In this document: in pieces, positions 44,215 through 52,547 of the stretch
Layout of the letters: every line of letters begins with the position of its first letter
How positions within the stretch are numbered: the stretch's first letter is position 1
Assembly (NCBI RefSeq): GCF_000430805.1
Contig: NZ_KE387259.1
Span: forward strand, 124,001-188,000
Source: Chitinilyticum aquatile DSM 21506
GTDB lineage: Bacteria; Pseudomonadota; Gammaproteobacteria; Burkholderiales; Chitinibacteraceae
Direction: 5' to 3'
DNA length: 64,000 nt
Notes under the pieces: generated by a model
Seen by the model: only the letters and a program-made list of their open reading frames with translations
Databases searched by the model: none
What the model was told of the DNA's origin: nothing
Made by a program: the position numbers and the translations under genes

Positions 44215-45480
44215 ATGAAACACCCGTGGAAAGCCTTGTGTACCACAGCCCTGCTGGCCTTGCTGGCAAACCCGGCCAATGCCAAGGTCAAGATCGAATT
44301 CTGGACCATGAGCCTCGCACCGAAGTTCGAGCCCTATTTCAAGACGCTGGAAAAGAAATATGAAGCCGAGAACCCGAATGTCGACGTGGTCTGGGTGGAC
44401 TACCCGTGGGACCAGATCCGCGGCAAGGCCTTTGCCGCCATCGCGGTAAACCAGTCGCCGGCACTGATCAACTTCAACGTGGAATGGGCGTATGACTTTG
44501 CCCAGTTCAACGCCATCCGCCCGATTGATGACATGCTGGGTGCGGATCGCGACAAATACACCGCCGGTGCGCTGGCTGACGTGACCTTCAAGGGCGGCAA
44601 AACCTACGCCTTCCCCTGGTACAACGCGGTATCAGTGCTCGCCGTCAACAGCACCATCTTCAAGCAGGCCGGACTGAACCCCGCACAACGCCTGACCACA
44701 CTGGACGAACAGCTCGCCGCAGCCACCGTCATCGCCAGCAAAACCAAGATTCCGGGCCTGGCGCCGACTCTGGGTCAACCCATCGGGCTGTTCATGGCAG
44801 AAGGCCTGCCCATCGTGCAAGATGGCCGCGCAGTGTTCAATTCGCCCAAGCATGTCGAACTGATCCGCAAGTATGCAGCCGCCTACGCGGCAGGCGCTCT
44901 GGCCAAGGACGGCCTGTTCGCCGAAGACAATTTTGCCAATTCGATCAAGATGTACAACGCCGGCAAGCTGGCCATGCTGGAGACCTCGCCGACCGCATTG
45001 AAAACGGTAAAGGAAGAAGGCAAGGCCGTGTATGCCGTGACTGAAGTGATGCCGGCCACCGCCGGCCCGACCGGTGTGGTGAAGGGCGGCTGGCTGTTCA
45101 ACTTTGTCGTGCCGAAAAACATCGATCCGGCCATCGTTCCCGAAGTCGCCAAGTTCGCCAAGTTCCTGACCAACGACGCCAATCAGCTGGAATTCTCCAA
45201 GGCCACTGGTGGCACCTTCCCGTCGGTGCGCCAGGCGACGCAGGATGGCTTCTTCCAGAAGCTGCCAGCCAATGCCGGCGCACTGGAAAAGGGTCGTGCG
45301 ATCGGTGCGGCCTCGCTCGACAACGTGCGTACACTCACGCTGCTGGGTGTGGCCAACCCCGACCCGCTGCGCAAGAAGCTGATTGAAGAAGTGGAATCTG
45401 CCGTTACCGGCCGCAAGGACGCCAAGCAGGCACTGGATACCGCAGCGGCCTACTGGAATGCCAACATGAACAAGAAGTAA
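44215..45480 (+). CDS. Extracellular solute-binding protein, family 1 (sugar type), orphan
   Basis: This 421-residue secreted protein has a signal peptide at about 1-23 (LLALLANPANA/KVK). The mature start KIEFWTMSLAPKFEPYFKTL, the YPWDQIRGKAFAAIAVNQSP region and YAFPWYNAVSVLAVN fit sugar ABC binding proteins. ATG 44215 has GGAG upstream; the frame is open about 500 bp further up, but that part overlaps DUF3025 and lacks a signal sequence. No permease or ATPase is adjacent, so it must share a transporter encoded elsewhere or act in sensing. Confidence 0.85.
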   Translation: MKHPWKALCTTALLALLANPANAKVKIEFWTMSLAPKFEPYFKTLEKKYEAENPNVDVVWVDYPWDQIRGKAFAAIAVNQSPALINFNVEWAYDFAQFNAIRPIDDMLGADRDKYTAGALADVTFKGGKTYAFPWYNAVSVLAVNSTIFKQAGLNPAQRLTTLDEQLAAATVIASKTKIPGLAPTLGQPIGLFMAEGLPIVQDGRAVFNSPKHVELIRKYAAAYAAGALAKDGLFAEDNFANSIKMYNAGKLAMLETSPTALKTVKEEGKAVYAVTEVMPATAGPTGVVKGGWLFNFVVPKNIDPAIVPEVAKFAKFLTNDANQLEFSKATGGTFPSVRQATQDGFFQKLPANAGALEKGRAIGAASLDNVRTLTLLGVANPDPLRKKLIEEVESAVTGRKDAKQALDTAAAYWNANMNKK

Positions 45481-45495
45481 ACCTGCTACGGCAGA

Positions 45496-45529
45496 ACGAC
45501 AATGCCCTCGCTTGCGAGGGCATTGTCGT
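45496..45529 (+). terminator. Intrinsic terminator after the orphan binding-protein gene
   Basis: A 15-bp perfect stem (ACGACAATGCCCTCG with its complement) has a 4-nt loop, starting 15 bp after the stop. Confidence 0.85.
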
Positions 45530-45540
45530 TTATACGCACC

Positions 45541-45590
45541 AATGTATTGACTTACAGCCATTCACGCGAAATGGCTACAGGCACATACCC
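45541..45590. repeat. Palindromic intergenic repeat, copy 9
   Basis: This copy starts AATGTATTGAC, has ACAGCCATT / AAATGGCTACAG inner arms and ends CATACCC. It lies between convergent genes. Confidence 0.75.
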
Positions 45591-45593
45591 TGA

Positions 45594-46127
45594 CTATATC
45601 GCATCACGGTATTTCGCCATCAGGCGGACATAGTGCGCGGCGGAATAGTTGAAGCTTTCCAGTTCCTCGGGTGTCAGATCACGCACGGCCTTGGCGGGTC
45701 GGCCGACGTAGAGCTTGCCGGATTCCAGTTCCTTGCCGGGCGGTACCAGCGAGCCGGCGCCGATCATCACGCGTTTGCGGATGACGGCGCGGTCCAGAAT
45801 GATGGTTCCCATCCCGACCAGCACTTCATCTTCAATCGTGCAGCCATGCAGAATCACGCCATGGCCAATGGTCACGCGATTGCCGATCACCAGTGGCGCG
45901 CCAGCCGGGTCGTCCGGGCGCTTGTGCGTGACATGAAGCACGGCATTGTCCTGCACATTCGAATCATCACCGATATGGATGTGGTTCACGTCGCCGCGCA
46001 GTACCGCGCACGGCCACACCGAAGCATTGCGGCCCAGCTTCACATCGCCGATTACCTGCCCGGCTTCGTGCACCCAGGCTCCTTCGCCCAGCTGCGGGCT
46101 AATGCCGTCAAATTTGCCGATTGCCAT
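45594..46127 (-). CDS. Gamma-carbonic anhydrase-like hexapeptide protein (YrdA/PaaY type)
   Basis: This 177-residue left-handed beta-helix protein shows hexapeptide repeats such as IGDVKLGRNASVWPCAVLRGD, then HIHIGDDSNVQDNAVLHV, VTIGHGVILHGCTI and GMGTIILDRAVIR. The metal-binding histidines are in the HVTH, GHG and LHGC positions. The family binds zinc/iron as trimers; many members have weak or no proven carbonic anhydrase activity. ATG 46127 has GGGAG upstream. Confidence 0.9.
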   Translation of the reverse strand: MAIGKFDGISPQLGEGAWVHEAGQVIGDVKLGRNASVWPCAVLRGDVNHIHIGDDSNVQDNAVLHVTHKRPDDPAGAPLVIGNRVTIGHGVILHGCTIEDEVLVGMGTIILDRAVIRKRVMIGAGSLVPPGKELESGKLYVGRPAKAVRDLTPEELESFNYSAAHYVRLMAKYRDAI

Positions 46128-46258
46128 CCTGTTTCTCCCTCCTTTAGGCCAGCACAAAGCACGAGCTTAGCAGAAAGCCCTGTCGGCAAGACCGGGATCA
46201 GCCGTGAGCGCCCCTTCAGTCATGCCTATCACACCGGGGCCGCCGGGCTTGGTTCGGC

Positions 46259-46411
46259 ATGAAGTGCGCGCGCTCGTCCAGCCAGTGCCCGGTTTTAGGG
46301 TGCAATGCCCAAGCCTACATCCTCACCAATCTCTACCAGGGGCACACAGCCAATCTGACCGTAGTGGCACAGGAACTGGTTAGCCTTGTCGGGCATTTTC
46401 GCCTGAACTAA
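46259..46411 (+). pseudogene. Remnant of a methyl-accepting chemotaxis protein C-terminus
   Basis: An open frame of 50 codons ends in TAA at 46409-46411. The last part reads ANLTVVAQELVSLVGHFRLN, which has the pattern of chemoreceptor C-terminal tails (alternating Ala/Gln/Leu helix ending L-x-x-L-V-x-x-F-R-L). The preceding residues are not receptor-like, and nothing of the signalling hairpin or ligand domain precedes it. I read it as the last piece of a deleted receptor gene. Confidence 0.45.
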
Positions 46412-46420
46412 ATACATTGC

Positions 46421-46469
46421 AATGTATATGGCTGCAACCCTTCACATGAAATGGATGCAGCCACATACC
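46421..46469. repeat. Palindromic intergenic repeat, copy 10 (disrupted on its right side)
   Basis: This copy starts AATGTATATGGCTGCAACCC, has AAATGGATGCAG as right inner arm and ends CATACC. The CCATC that usually follows is replaced by AAAAACCCAT, where the MITE has inserted. Confidence 0.7.
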
Positions 46470-46479
46470 AAAAACCCAT

Positions 46480-46620
46480 CCTGATTATGTCTCTGCTTCA
46501 GAATCGTCATTCCCGCGTACGCGGGAATCCAGATGACAGTATGAAATCAGGCTTTGCTCTGGATGCCCGCCTTCGCGGGCATGACGAAAAAAGAGTATCT
46601 GAAAGAGAGACATAATCAGG
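46480..46620. mobile_element. 141-bp MITE with terminal inverted repeats and 8-bp target duplication
   Basis: The ends are a perfect 15-bp inverted repeat (CCTGATTATGTCTCT at 46480-46494; its complement at 46606-46620). Similarity of the two halves continues for about 60 bp with small gaps. The element is flanked by direct repeats AAACCCAT at 46472-46479 and 46621-46628. Inside are two hairpins of the type ATTCCCGCG-N-CGCGGGAAT, like the dRS3 repeats of Neisseria. It encodes no protein. Confidence 0.85.
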
Positions 46621-46840
46621 AAACCCATACCCTTTTCGTCTGACTGCAAATTCATTTCTGCGCGACTAGGCTGCATGACGCCATTGCACAAGACTCCCCA
46701 GCCGAGGCTATGCCGCTGCAGCCGCATAAAACAGCATCCGGCCGCCGGTGTCGGTCTTTGTCAACACGGTGACAGAAAGGCACAAAACCGACCGCCGGAT
46801 TGCCGTAATATCGCAGCATCATTCCTGACCTGCTGCCGCC

Positions 46841-48379
46841 ATGTCCCTGCGCCATCACCTACTCCGGCTTACCCCTATCCGCTACCTGCTGCGCCTGCCC
46901 ACTGTCCGCCTGGTGATGATCCTGCTGGCGGGTGCGCTGCTGCCGGTGATCGCGCTCACCGTGCTGTGGCTGCGGCAGCTGCCCGAACTCTCGCTATGGC
47001 ATACGCATGTCCCACCCGGAGAATTTACCGCGCAGCGTCAGGATATCCGCACACTGGCCGATTACCGCAAGCTCGAGGATGCCTTGCTTGCCGACGTGGC
47101 CAGCCAGGTCGTCGCGCGCACACCCGCTGACGAGCAGCGCCTGATCAACCGCTACTCGCCGCGCTCGCTGGCCAACCCGCTGGATTACGCACAGAACTGG
47201 AACCGCACCTTCGAGCTGCCGGGCGACGCCGCCAAACCGGCGGTACTGCTGCTGCACGGCCTGTCCGATTCGCCCTACAGCCTGCGCACACTGGCGCAGG
47301 CACTCAACCGTCAGGGCTACCACGTGGTCGGCTTGCGCCTGCCGGGGCACGGCACCGTACCGGCGGCGCTCACGCAATTTGCCTGGCAGGACGCGGCAGC
47401 GGCAGTGCGGCTGGCAATGCGCGATCTGGCCGCACGCCGGCAGCCAGTCCACCTCGTCGGCTATTCGACCGGTGCGACTCTCGCGCTGGAATACCAGCTG
47501 GCCAGGCTGCGCGGCGAGGCCTTGCCGCCACTGGCGAGCATGACGCTGATTTCACCCGCCGTTGGCGTCACGCCTGCTGCCGGCTATGCCAGCTTCGTCA
47601 AGCTGCTGGCACCGATCAGCGGCATCGGCGCTGCGGCGTGGAGCGACATCGTGCCGGAGTTCGACCCCTACAAGTACAACTCCTTTCCCTTCAATGCCGC
47701 CGTCCAGATCGACCGACTCACCAGCGCGGTCAAGGCCGGCATCCGCCAGCAGGCGCCACTGCAGGACTGGCCACCGACCAGCGTCTTCATTTCAGCTGTC
47801 GACAACACGGTCGTTCCGCAAGCGGCCGTGACCGACTTCATGAGTCAGCTGGCCTCGCCGGGGCATCAGCTCATGCTGTTCGACCGCAACCGCTACATCG
47901 AAATGAGCCCGGTACTGCGCGACGATCCTGGCCAGTGGGCGCTCGCACTGGCCGACCAGAGCACGACACGGCCCTACCGTCTGCTCTTGCTGAGCAATCG
48001 CCGCGACACCAGCAGCCAGGAGCTGCTGATCGAGGACTATCCGGCCGGCAGCCTCGTGCATGAAGACCGGCTCAGCGATTACGTCTGGCCCGAAGGTGTC
48101 TTCGCGCTTGCCCATGTATCGCTTCCCTTCCCGCCCGACGATCCGCTGCTGGGGGTGGAAGGCGCAGCCAAAACCACGCCACTGAACCTCAGCCGCCGCC
48201 TGGTGGGCGAGCGCGGCGTGCTTGCCATTGGCGCGGGCGATCTGCTTCGCCTGCGCTACAACCCCTTCTACACGCTGGTGGAAAACGAAACGCTGTCATT
48301 CATCGCGCAGCATTCTGCAACGGGAGCCAAAACCCGGACCGGGCAGCAGACCCCAACACAGACGCAGCCGCTCAAGTAA
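46841..48379 (+). CDS. Membrane-anchored alpha/beta hydrolase
   Basis: This 512-residue protein has one N-terminal membrane helix (about 22-45), then an alpha/beta hydrolase domain: oxyanion region LLLHGLSDSPYSLRTLAQ, nucleophile elbow LVGYSTGATLALEY, and a likely acid and histidine further on. After about residue 320 there is an unusual C-terminal extension ending in a Thr/Gln-rich tail. It is probably a periplasmic or membrane-bound esterase or lipase-like enzyme. Substrate unknown. Confidence 0.8.
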   Translation: MSLRHHLLRLTPIRYLLRLPTVRLVMILLAGALLPVIALTVLWLRQLPELSLWHTHVPPGEFTAQRQDIRTLADYRKLEDALLADVASQVVARTPADEQRLINRYSPRSLANPLDYAQNWNRTFELPGDAAKPAVLLLHGLSDSPYSLRTLAQALNRQGYHVVGLRLPGHGTVPAALTQFAWQDAAAAVRLAMRDLAARRQPVHLVGYSTGATLALEYQLARLRGEALPPLASMTLISPAVGVTPAAGYASFVKLLAPISGIGAAAWSDIVPEFDPYKYNSFPFNAAVQIDRLTSAVKAGIRQQAPLQDWPPTSVFISAVDNTVVPQAAVTDFMSQLASPGHQLMLFDRNRYIEMSPVLRDDPGQWALALADQSTTRPYRLLLLSNRRDTSSQELLIEDYPAGSLVHEDRLSDYVWPEGVFALAHVSLPFPPDDPLLGVEGAAKTTPLNLSRRLVGERGVLAIGAGDLLRLRYNPFYTLVENETLSFIAQHSATGAKTRTGQQTPTQTQPLK

Positions 48380-48501
48380 TCACTGACCGGAGAGTCATCG
48401 TCATGCAGTGAAGCCGCGCACAACGGCCTTCTGCTCGCCGGCGCGCACTGGACGCAATCTGCTAGGATTGCGCCACATTACTTTCACACAGAGAAATAAT
48501 C

Positions 48502-49572
48502 ATGAAGGGGATAACCAGTGCAATTCTGATTACGGCGCTCAGCACAGCACTCAGCGGTTGCGACCGTCTGCAGCAAGCCAGCAGCAGCGCGGCCAGTGCG
48601 GTCACGCAAGCCGGACAGGCCGTGCAGAAGCAAACCCGGGTCAATCCGGCCGACAAGATGAACGGCTATCTTTCTGTCATCGAACTCGCCGGCAGCATCA
48701 GCACCGGCGACGCCAATGGCAATCAGCAAAATCATTTCCTGACCCATACACTGAGCCGTCTCGAGCAAAGCAATGACACGATTGCCGAGATGAGCAACGC
48801 ACAGGGTGAACCGATCCGCAGCAAGGTTTTCAGCATGCCCAACAATGGCATCAGCGTCAGCCTGAAAGTCATGAGCCCGATCAGCAGCGATAGCGTGAGC
48901 AACTATGCGGAAGCCATCAAAACACTACGCGCCATGCAGCCGGCCTACCCCAAGGCGGACGAAATTGCCGGCCAGCTGCCAGCGGCCCTGCAGGCAGCGG
49001 CGCAGGCGCATAACAAACTGGTCGACTACTACAAGAGCGAAGCCTACAAGCTCGATGATCTGGCTAAGGCCAAGACACTGCACCGCGATTTCCTCAGTGC
49101 CTACGCGGCACTGGCGGCCCTGAACGCAAAGCTGTCGGCCGAGCGCGAAATTGTTTATGAGCAGATGCACCAGCAAGAACTGGCCGAGCTCAGAAGCAGC
49201 GGGCAAAAAGCACTGCTGAGCGTATTCGAAACACACGACGCCGCCACCGCACTGGTCGAGCAGATGATTGATCTTCACAACAAGGGGCAGCTGGCCCGCC
49301 ATCCCCGCGAGCAGTTGAGCCAGCAAATCGACCGGCTTGAGCAGTTCGCCGCGCAGACAGAAGCCATGGCCAACGATCCGGCCCAGCTGAAAACCGAAGA
49401 CCTGAAACAGTACGAACTGGAAAATCTGGCACGCGAAACCCGCATGCTGATCGTGCAGGCACGCCTGCTGGAACGCTCACTGGGCAAGTCCGGACAGGCG
49501 TTGCAATATCTTGAGCGTATGGACCAGATTCGCGGCACGATCATCAATCACTACAACCAGATCGTTTCCTGA
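48502..49572 (+). CDS. YiiG/DUF3829-like lipoprotein
   Basis: This 356-residue protein has a lipoprotein signal (lipobox LSGC, Cys20) and a largely helical mature part. KMNGYLSVIELAG near residue 52 and FLSAYAALAALNAKLSAERE fit the YiiG family of DUF3829 lipoproteins. Function is unknown. Its stop codon overlaps the start of the next gene (TGATG), so they are coupled. Confidence 0.75.
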   Translation: MKGITSAILITALSTALSGCDRLQQASSSAASAVTQAGQAVQKQTRVNPADKMNGYLSVIELAGSISTGDANGNQQNHFLTHTLSRLEQSNDTIAEMSNAQGEPIRSKVFSMPNNGISVSLKVMSPISSDSVSNYAEAIKTLRAMQPAYPKADEIAGQLPAALQAAAQAHNKLVDYYKSEAYKLDDLAKAKTLHRDFLSAYAALAALNAKLSAEREIVYEQMHQQELAELRSSGQKALLSVFETHDAATALVEQMIDLHNKGQLARHPREQLSQQIDRLEQFAAQTEAMANDPAQLKTEDLKQYELENLARETRMLIVQARLLERSLGKSGQALQYLERMDQIRGTIINHYNQIVS

Positions 49573-50138
49573 TGAACCGGCAGCACACGCTGCCTGCTGC
49601 CATATGGCACAGCAGCCAGGCAATCCTGCTGCTGGCTGCGCATCTGATCCTGCTGGGACTGGTCGCACCGCAACTGCCCTTCTTGCTGATGGCCGCGTTC
49701 TGGCCCGATGCTCTGCCACACATCGCGACGGGCTGCCGTGCGGCGCTGGGCAGCCTGCTGGTATTGCTGTTGCTAGGCTGGCACTACCGTACACGGCGCA
49801 GCGCAATCTCCAACTCCAGGCCTGAATGGTGGCCGTTCGCGGACCGGTTGATGCAGGCTCTGGCAATCATCCTGACCCTGATCCTGCTGGGGGCATGGCT
49901 ACTGGGTACGCGGGAATGGTTTACCCGCCCCGACGCCCGCAGCAGCCTGCCCTTCCCCCTGCTGATCCAGATTGCCTGTCTGGCCGGGCTGGCCGCACTC
50001 TGGCCACAAACCGGTGCAGTCCGCCTGCGCCAGCTAGCCCTGCTGATTGCGGTTCTGAGCCTGCTGTTTGCCACATTCAGCCAGCAGTTTGGCTGGCACC
50101 TGGACTACGAAAGCTGGATCAGGCACGGCATGCCCTGA
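49572..50138 (+). CDS. Hypothetical multi-pass membrane protein
   Basis: This 188-residue protein has five or so hydrophobic segments (about 15-45, 58-70, 92-112, 126-142, 150-168). No family recognised. It overlaps the upstream lipoprotein stop by one base and probably works with it. Confidence 0.7.
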   Translation: MNRQHTLPAAIWHSSQAILLLAAHLILLGLVAPQLPFLLMAAFWPDALPHIATGCRAALGSLLVLLLLGWHYRTRRSAISNSRPEWWPFADRLMQALAIILTLILLGAWLLGTREWFTRPDARSSLPFPLLIQIACLAGLAALWPQTGAVRLRQLALLIAVLSLLFATFSQQFGWHLDYESWIRHGMP

Positions 50139-50215
50139 TCGCTCAGGCCACTTCTGGATTGCGCCGGCAGCGCATACAGAAACAGAGCGCGAACCGATGC
50201 AGATTGCTTCAAAGC

Positions 50216-51337
50216 TCAAAGACTGGCATGACTGCGGCAGGTTTCGCACAGCAAAGCAAAGCGGCTGGCGCGACGGCCGCCACCGGGCCAATGGCTCCAG
50301 ACATAGCGCCGGGCGGGCGCGCTCCTCCCCTGAAAGAGGATGAATGCCGCAGGCAGGGGAGTCTGCACATAGCTTTCCTCGGGAATATCGCGCGGCTGGC
50401 GACCGATTTCGTGCGTGCGCCGTTCGGCCCAACCCATCACGGCAACGGTTTCCAGTTCGACCGACTCGATCTGCTGCCAGCGCAAGCTGCCATGCCGCAG
50501 ACTGCGGATGCCGGCAGCGCTGACCACGACACGATCCAGATAGGCAATCGCCAGACCGGCCGCGTACAGCAGGCAAATCACGCCAAACAGAAACAGCCAC
50601 ACAGCATCACGCAACTGCAGTGCAGCGGGCACCGCCGTCATCAGGCCCACGAGCAGCAGCCAGAAAAACAGCCCGCCCTGTTCCTGCATCGGATAAAACA
50701 CCGCGCCCTTGCGCCAGACGTGCGCTGGATAAACCGGCGCACTTGCGGCGGCGGGCAGATAGTGCAGCAATCGGCCCAGTTCGGTGCGGAAGTGAACGCC
50801 GGGATCGCTGTCATCACCCCATCCCGTACGGTCGGGAAAACTCAGCATGCGCAGTGTCGGCTTGCCGGGCGCATCAAGGTAGAGCACGGCCTGAATGGCA
50901 TCGGCCAGATTGCGGGTCTGGGCATGGCCGAATCCCGCCATCATCTGCAACTCGACCCGCAGCGTCAGCGCATCCCAGCACCATGACTCGCCACTTTCCA
51001 GCCGCAAGCCTGTGTGATCGAAGCGCAACGCCAGCTCGGGTGGCGAATGCCGATAGCCATAAATGCCGACCAGCAGCCACGCCAGGGGGATCAGCAGCAG
51101 TACAGCCGCGCCCTGCAGGCTCAACAGCGATCCACCGCCAAGCAGATACGAGCCGCCATCAATCATCACGAAGATCAGCGCAGGCAAAAACAGCACCAGC
51201 CCCACAATCAGCACCAGTACCGAGTACTGATCCAGCAACTGCTGCAGTGGCGTCATGCACTGCACACTGAGCCGCCCTTCCCTGTGCCCGCCAGGCAAAT
51301 CGCTTCCCTGCGCCTGTTTTCTCCTGCTCTTGCTCAT
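50216..51337 (-). CDS. Hypothetical membrane protein (paralogue of the gene upstream)
   Basis: This 373-residue protein has two hydrophobic pairs (about 38-95 and 225-265), a beta-rich region between them (LRFDHTGLRLESGESWCWDAL) and a PH-like C-terminal part (VVVSAAGIRSLRHGSLRWQQIESVE). The same layout appears in the upstream gene, with which it overlaps (ATGA). I do not recognise a named family. The pair may form a two-subunit membrane complex. Confidence 0.7.
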   Translation of the reverse strand: MSKSRRKQAQGSDLPGGHREGRLSVQCMTPLQQLLDQYSVLVLIVGLVLFLPALIFVMIDGGSYLLGGGSLLSLQGAAVLLLIPLAWLLVGIYGYRHSPPELALRFDHTGLRLESGESWCWDALTLRVELQMMAGFGHAQTRNLADAIQAVLYLDAPGKPTLRMLSFPDRTGWGDDSDPGVHFRTELGRLLHYLPAAASAPVYPAHVWRKGAVFYPMQEQGGLFFWLLLVGLMTAVPAALQLRDAVWLFLFGVICLLYAAGLAIAYLDRVVVSAAGIRSLRHGSLRWQQIESVELETVAVMGWAERRTHEIGRQPRDIPEESYVQTPLPAAFILFQGRSAPARRYVWSHWPGGGRRASRFALLCETCRSHASL

Positions 51338-52431
51338 GCCTTATTTCCTGAATCAGGCCTGCCAAAACGCCGCAGCGCATCCTCGCACAGCGCACTCAGA
51401 TCGGCCGCGCGCCGGCTGCCAATCAGCAGCTCAGGCCACGACCAGCGCAGCGGCGCGCGACTGGCATCATGAAAGTGCAGCAGCACGCTGTACTGATCAG
51501 CCCCCTGCGAAAGATCGGTCACCTCCGCATCCACCGCGCGGATGTCCTGCCAGCTCACCCGGCCATACACGCGACTGCTAAAGCCCGCCTCGTCAAAATC
51601 GACCGTGTCGTTTTGCTGCACGATCATCACCCCCACGCCCGCAAGCATGCACAGCATCAGTAACGATACAGCCAGCCAGTCGGGAACCGCAGGCCCCAGC
51701 GCCTGCAGAACAAACATCCCCGCAAAACACAGCAGCAAGCTCAGGACGAAGGCCGCCAAAGAACGCCTGCCCGCCCCCTCCGGTGCTCGCTCGGCGATCG
51801 GGTGCCAGCGCGCACCGCGCTCCCACGGTAGCCAGCTTTGCCAGCGGCGCCAGCCCCCTGCCTGCACGCCGCCCGGCAGGGGCCAGTCAAACTGGCGGCT
51901 GGCAAACGCACCGGCCGGCAGCAGTCGCTGCAGGGCCGCCAAGTGCGCCAGCAGATCCGGATTGCTGTTCCGATCCAGGCGGAACTGCCGCTCGGGCTCG
52001 CCGGGGAGCCGCAGCCAGAGCCGCGCCTGCCGCACCGTTGCCGCACGACGGGTCGGAGCACCAACAGCATTGGTCAAACGCCAGCGTAGCCGGACATCAC
52101 CCCAGGGTATCGGGCTGCAATCGCCCAATTGAAGGGCTGTGGACGTATACACCAGCGGGGTATCTTCAATGCGGGGCGCCAGCCAGAACAGCAACCCGGC
52201 ACCAGCCGTGCCGCCGCCCAGCCACAGCCACCACGGCCGCCCGAAAGAAGGCAGCACCCGGTCACCAAGCAGCCACAGCATTACCCCATTGAGCGCAATC
52301 AGCACGAACACCAGCAAGGCTGTGCCCAGCAGCTTTTCCAGCCGCTCGCTGGCGGGAGTGACGGGCTGCAGCTGCAGGGTGCCGGCCACAAGAGCGGGTT
52401 GCGGGGGCTTGGTGCGCTTTTTGGCGGGCAT
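51334..52431 (-). CDS. Hypothetical membrane protein (first of a tandem paralogous pair)
   Basis: This 365-residue protein has a membrane pair at about 35-88, a soluble beta-rich segment (about 90-190), a second pair (about 225-272), then a PH-like end (TVDFDEAGFSSRVYGRVSWQDIRAVDAEV). The layout matches the following gene. The basic, Pro-rich N-terminus (MPAKKRTKPPQP) is cytosolic. Unknown function. Confidence 0.7.
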   Translation of the reverse strand: MPAKKRTKPPQPALVAGTLQLQPVTPASERLEKLLGTALLVFVLIALNGVMLWLLGDRVLPSFGRPWWLWLGGGTAGAGLLFWLAPRIEDTPLVYTSTALQLGDCSPIPWGDVRLRWRLTNAVGAPTRRAATVRQARLWLRLPGEPERQFRLDRNSNPDLLAHLAALQRLLPAGAFASRQFDWPLPGGVQAGGWRRWQSWLPWERGARWHPIAERAPEGAGRRSLAAFVLSLLLCFAGMFVLQALGPAVPDWLAVSLLMLCMLAGVGVMIVQQNDTVDFDEAGFSSRVYGRVSWQDIRAVDAEVTDLSQGADQYSVLLHFHDASRAPLRWSWPELLIGSRRAADLSALCEDALRRFGRPDSGNKA

Positions 52432-52547
52432 GCGCTTCCGTACAGGATCGTGATTCGGGCTGTCGATTATGCCATTAGCGGTGCGCTTGTTTTTGCTGCC
52501 ACCAGCCCCATGTAATCAAGATCACCCAAGCTGCCGAGTTACCCGCC

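Noticed and set aside
44056-44218. Frame with a hydrophobic stretch (SWIALILAFILLPGMAV) whose stop overlaps the orphan binding-protein start
   Set aside because: It has no start codon before the hydrophobic part and no ribosome site; it would need a frameshift, so chance is more likely.
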